Source of the DNA: Catenulispora sp. MAP5-51
GTDB taxonomy: Bacteria; Actinomycetota; Actinomycetes; Streptomycetales; Catenulisporaceae
Reading direction: 5' to 3'
Assembly (NCBI RefSeq): GCF_041261205.1
Contig: NZ_JBGCCH010000023.1
Location: 62,001 to 126,000, forward strand
Length of the DNA: 64,000 nucleotides
Below the pieces are notes generated by a model that saw only the letters and a list, made by a program, of their open reading frames with translations, had not been told where the DNA came from and did not search any database. Both the position numbers and the translations under genes were made by a program. Below, piece after piece: positions 61,161-64,000 of this stretch (its first letter is position 1; every line of letters begins with the position of its first letter).

Positions 61161-61892
61161 TCAGACGCTGCTCAGATCCGCCTGCAGCTTCGCCACGTCG
61201 ATGCCGTTGATCTTCCCGGCCTTCTCGAACTCCTGGGACAGCACGACCCAGGCCTCGTCGCCGTAGACGCCCCACCAGTCCCAGGCCATCGGTTGCACGG
61301 CTCCCCAGGTGACGCAGTACAGCATCTTGTCGTCGTAGCCGAGCACGGGAATGGCGTGGCCGCCCTCGATCGACTGACGCTGCCAGTCGTCGGCCAGCGT
61401 CCACGGCTGGCCGGCGGCGAACTGGGTCTGCGCGTTGGCGGGCACCTGGATACCGACGTAGACGCCGCCGAAGTAGGCGACCGCCTGCTTCAGCGAATCC
61501 AGGGCGTGCACGTTGACCGGGGCGTACGCGACGATCTTGTTGCCCCAGATGCCGTCGCGCAGCCAGTCCTGCAGGACCCGGGACTCCACCAGGCCGGCGT
61601 CCTTCCCATGGGAGAACCTGAGGTACTGGGCCACGACCTCGGCGTCGGTCGGCACCGGCATCTGGATCCCGGTCTGGGCGTTCCAGGACTGGATGAGGTG
61701 TGCGGCGGCGGCCATCGTGCAGTCGCCGTAGCGGTCGTTCCCGTCCATCGGAAACCCGCCGGCGACGTGGGCCGTGTAGTCGACCGAGGCCGGGGGCGCG
61801 GGCAGCGGCTCGGTCACGTAGTGGGGCATTTCCCTGACCTCGACAGGGAACTGCGGCGCGCGTTTGCCGAGTCTGCCGACTGTGCGTGTCAT
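61161..61892 (-). CDS. Papain-fold (C1-like) cysteine peptidase family protein
   Basis: A 243-residue protein. Cys58 in NDRYGDCTMAAAAHLIQSWN and His near 180 in QSIEGGHAIPVLGYDDKMLY are placed like the papain Cys and His, and WGVYGDEAWVVLSQEF at the end fits the closing strand. In place of the usual Q-x5-C there is a Gly-Asn-Asp run, so activity is uncertain. ATG at 61892 follows GTGGAGGAG. No signal peptide, so it is either cytoplasmic or exported by another route. Converges on the UDG-like gene. Confidence 0.75.
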   Translation of the reverse strand: MTRTVGRLGKRAPQFPVEVREMPHYVTEPLPAPPASVDYTAHVAGGFPMDGNDRYGDCTMAAAAHLIQSWNAQTGIQMPVPTDAEVVAQYLRFSHGKDAGLVESRVLQDWLRDGIWGNKIVAYAPVNVHALDSLKQAVAYFGGVYVGIQVPANAQTQFAAGQPWTLADDWQRQSIEGGHAIPVLGYDDKMLYCVTWGAVQPMAWDWWGVYGDEAWVVLSQEFEKAGKINGIDVAKLQADLSSV

Positions 61893-62100
61893 GATCTCCT
61901 CCACGATGTGTGCGTCCGTTCAGGGGAACGGCTCTGCGCTCAGTCGTGGCGGGGCGACGTCAGTCGGTGTCCCTGGACGGCAGGCCTGGCCCGCGGCCTC
62001 ACTGTTTCGTCTGCTCCGCCGTGGTGGGCGGAGTATGGGCCATGTCGGCATCGTAGGCTCGCGGACGCCCGACGGCCTGCCGAGCCGGGTGAGCGAGTGC

Positions 62101-62934
62101 CTAGCCGCGCCGCCCCGACAGCCACCCCCGCTTCTTCGTCGAGATCGAAATCGCCGAGTCCTTCCCGGCCCGCCGATACTCCCCGTGCATCACCCGCCGC
62201 ACCAGTTCGGCATCGGAGCTGCCCGGCAGGCTTCCGTAGCCGGTGGCGGACCAGATCGACCGGTCGTGGGGCACCGCGAAATAGGGCACCTCGACCAGGG
62301 CGTGCGAGCGGCGGCCGACCTTCACGCTCACCGCCGCCGGCAGGACGTCCAGGGGCAGGTTCGCCTGGGCGCGCCGGCGGCACTCGGCGCACATGGGGAC
62401 CGCCGGTCCCCGGCCGGTCGGCGAGTTGCGGCGTTGCCGCTTCTTCGGTTTGTGGGCCGCGTCCGGCCCGGTGTGGGCGGCCGCGTCGTGCAAGGGGTTG
62501 TAGAAACAGCGGCCGCGGCGGTGCGGAGCGTGCTTGCCCTCGTGCCGCGCGCTGGCGACCGCGAAGTGCCGCACCGCGATGTCGAGCAGGGCCGACACGC
62601 CGGCGAGTTCCACCGGCTCCGCGGCCTCGTCGAACAGCTTGCCGGCGGCAGTGTAGGCGTCGAGCGCCAGGCTGTATTCGCGCGCCACCTGCTCCTCGTC
62701 GTCGCACAGACTCAGCTCCGACGCGCTGAGGCGTTCGCCCACTTCGACCAGACGCGGCTCCAGCCGCACGCGGATGGTCCCGCACATGGCAGCCCACCGC
62801 GCGGGGTCGACTCGCCGCAGAGTAATGGTCTGCGGCGGCTTCGTTACCGGGACGGGGCGCGGCCGGCCGACGTCAGCCGAGCGGTCCCACACATAGCGAG
62901 TCCAGAAGCTCTTCTTTCCCCCATTCACAGACAC
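62101..62934 (-). CDS. Unknown protein with CxxC pair
   Basis: A 277-residue protein without a recognised name. It has a basic N-terminus, a helical part to about residue 120, then GRCFYNPLHDAAAHTG and AVPMCAECRRRAQANLPLDV, a possible zinc site (Cys near 132, His, and Cys-x2-Cys near 170), and WSATGYGSLPG near 232. Similar arrangements occur in actinobacterial membrane-associated proteins, but no helix is hydrophobic enough here. ATG at 62934. Head-to-tail with the amidohydrolase gene, 21 bases downstream of its stop. Confidence 0.7.
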   Translation of the reverse strand: MSVNGGKKSFWTRYVWDRSADVGRPRPVPVTKPPQTITLRRVDPARWAAMCGTIRVRLEPRLVEVGERLSASELSLCDDEEQVAREYSLALDAYTAAGKLFDEAAEPVELAGVSALLDIAVRHFAVASARHEGKHAPHRRGRCFYNPLHDAAAHTGPDAAHKPKKRQRRNSPTGRGPAVPMCAECRRRAQANLPLDVLPAAVSVKVGRRSHALVEVPYFAVPHDRSIWSATGYGSLPGSSDAELVRRVMHGEYRRAGKDSAISISTKKRGWLSGRRG

Positions 62935-62955
62935 GGATCAAGGCTAGGTCATCGA

Positions 62956-64000
62956 TCAACAGGCCGGGCGGAACGGGACGATCACCGGTCCCTCCGACTC
63001 CTCGGCGGCGAGAGCGCCTACGGTAACCGCGTCAGCCGTCTCGAACGGCATGCGCACCCCGCGCCGAATCGTCTCGACGACCTTCAGGCTCTCCCACTCT
63101 GCGCTCGCGTAGGGATCCTCGAAGTCGAGGGGGCAGTGGTTCAGGACGACCAGATCGGCCTGCTTGCCGGCCTCGATGGTGCCTTTGCGGTGCTCCTCGA
63201 AGTACTGATACGCGGCGTTGACCGTCAACGACCTCAGCGCATCGCGCACCGACACCCGCTGGTCCTCCCCGAGGACGTCGCCACGGCCGCGAGTACGGCG
63301 GGTCACCTGGCTCGACAGGACCCTGATGGAGTCCGGGAGCGCCACCGGGGCGTCGTGATGGGAGGTGTAGCGGAGCCCCATGGCGAGCGCGGTGGCCGCC
63401 GGAGAGATGTTCTCTGCGCGCGGCGATCCCAGCACGACGTCCTGATACCAGTCGCCCCAATAGAAGGTGTGCATGGAGAAGAACGAAGGGATGACGCCCA
63501 GGCGGGCGAACGCCTCCAGCTGGTCCTCGCGCGCGGTCTGGGCGTGGATGGCCACCGGGCGCCGGGCGGCGGCGTCCGGTTCGCCGCGTTCCGCGCAGAC
63601 GGCTTCGATCGCGGCGATGAACTGGTCGATGGCGGCGTCGCCGTTGACGTGCGCGATGACCTGCCAGTCGTTGGCGAAGGCGCGGCGGACCTGCCCGACG
63701 ACCACGTCGAAGTCCTTGATCGCGGGATAGCCGCAGTAGTCCTCGGGCAGATCGCCCGGCGGCTCCTTGTACGGCTCGGTCAGCCACGCGGTACGGCCCT
63801 GGGGTGAGCCGTCGAGGAACATCTTGACCCCGGCGCAGCGCAGCCCGCGGGCGTAGTCCTGACTGACAGCGAGGTCGGCGTCCCCGACCGCGGCGGCGCT
63901 GATGTACACCACCACGTCCACCTGCCAGGGCGGGAGCGGGAAGGCGCCCGCCGAGCGCATCGCGGCCAGGATCTCCGGCGTGGTGCCCCCTTCCTGCACG
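62956..64000 (-). CDS. Amidohydrolase (YtcJ/amidohydrolase_3-like), C-terminal part
   Basis: The visible 347 residues are the C-terminal two-thirds of a YtcJ-type amidohydrolase; the start is beyond the right edge. CAGVKMFLDGSPQGRTAWLT EPY, WQVIAHVNGDAAIDQFIAAI, PVAIHAQTAREDQLEAFARL and HHDAPVALPDSIRVLSSQVT are family blocks with the metal-binding His and Asp. It ends EEHRKGTIEAGKQADLVVLN, the standard closing strand. Likely cytoplasmic hydrolase of an N-acyl or cyclic amide; substrate unknown. Confidence 0.9.
   Translation of the reverse strand, partial: VQEGGTTPEILAAMRSAGAFPLPPWQVDVVVYISAAAVGDADLAVSQDYARGLRCAGVKMFLDGSPQGRTAWLTEPYKEPPGDLPEDYCGYPAIKDFDVVVGQVRRAFANDWQVIAHVNGDAAIDQFIAAIEAVCAERGEPDAAARRPVAIHAQTAREDQLEAFARLGVIPSFFSMHTFYWGDWYQDVVLGSPRAENISPAATALAMGLRYTSHHDAPVALPDSIRVLSSQVTRRTRGRGDVLGEDQRVSVRDALRSLTVNAAYQYFEEHRKGTIEAGKQADLVVLNHCPLDFEDPYASAEWESLKVVETIRRGVRMPFETADAVTVGALAAEESEGPVIVPFRPAC

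Overview
The window is high-GC, densely packed bacterial chromosome with GTG (and apparently CTG) starts, frequent 4-base ATGA overlaps, and actinomycete-type families: several TetR/LacI/ArsR regulators, secreted GH30 glycosidases, cell-wall-binding repeats and large exopolysaccharide membrane proteins. It fits a soil actinomycete of the Streptomyces/Catenulispora kind; the genus cannot be fixed from the sequence alone. No rRNA, tRNA, CRISPR array or transposase was seen.

Region 1 (1-11761, all minus strand) is part of an extracellular contractile injection system (eCIS). In transcription order it encodes a candidate papain-like (C58/YopT-like) cysteine protease, a tail sheath, two tail tubes, an assembly protein with a CxxC pair, a DUF6760-type small protein, a 770-residue low-complexity protein with a DUF4157 (eCIS core) HELTH domain, a third tube-fold protein, a tube-LysM fusion, a VgrG/gp5-like spike, a gp25 baseplate protein and a gpJ-like baseplate protein that runs off the left edge. 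The AAA+ ATPase and tail terminator expected of such a locus are not in the window.

Region 2 (11.9-25 kb) is a housekeeping/stress block: MsrA, a ClC chloride transporter, a GAP-family membrane protein, a six-helix membrane protein, glutamate decarboxylase, a DJ-1/PfpI protein, a Tat-exported metallo-beta-lactamase-fold hydrolase, a DnrK/RdmB-like methyltransferase, an MDR oxidoreductase, an unknown helical protein, and a divergent FAD monooxygenase/TetR pair around a perfect 35-bp dyad operator.

Region 3 (25.2-43.6 kb) is an exopolysaccharide locus: NodB deacetylase, GT2 and GT4 glycosyltransferases, two large polytopic proteins that could polymerise or transfer sugars, a Wzx-like flippase with an N-terminal pentapeptide-repeat stretch, a lipoprotein-like/anchored glycosidase, an ATP-grasp ligase and a flavin monooxygenase.

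Region 4 (43.6-64 kb) is mixed: MFS exporter with divergent ArsR regulator, MDR oxidoreductase with divergent TetR and its palindromic operator, an intact secreted GH30 enzyme, a LacI regulator and a 5'-truncated GH30 paralogue, a tiny secreted repeat protein, a beta-propeller/CWB2 wall protein, a FAD oxidoreductase, two amidohydrolases (one cut by the right edge), a uracil-DNA glycosylase-like protein, a papain-fold protein and an unknown Cys-containing protein.
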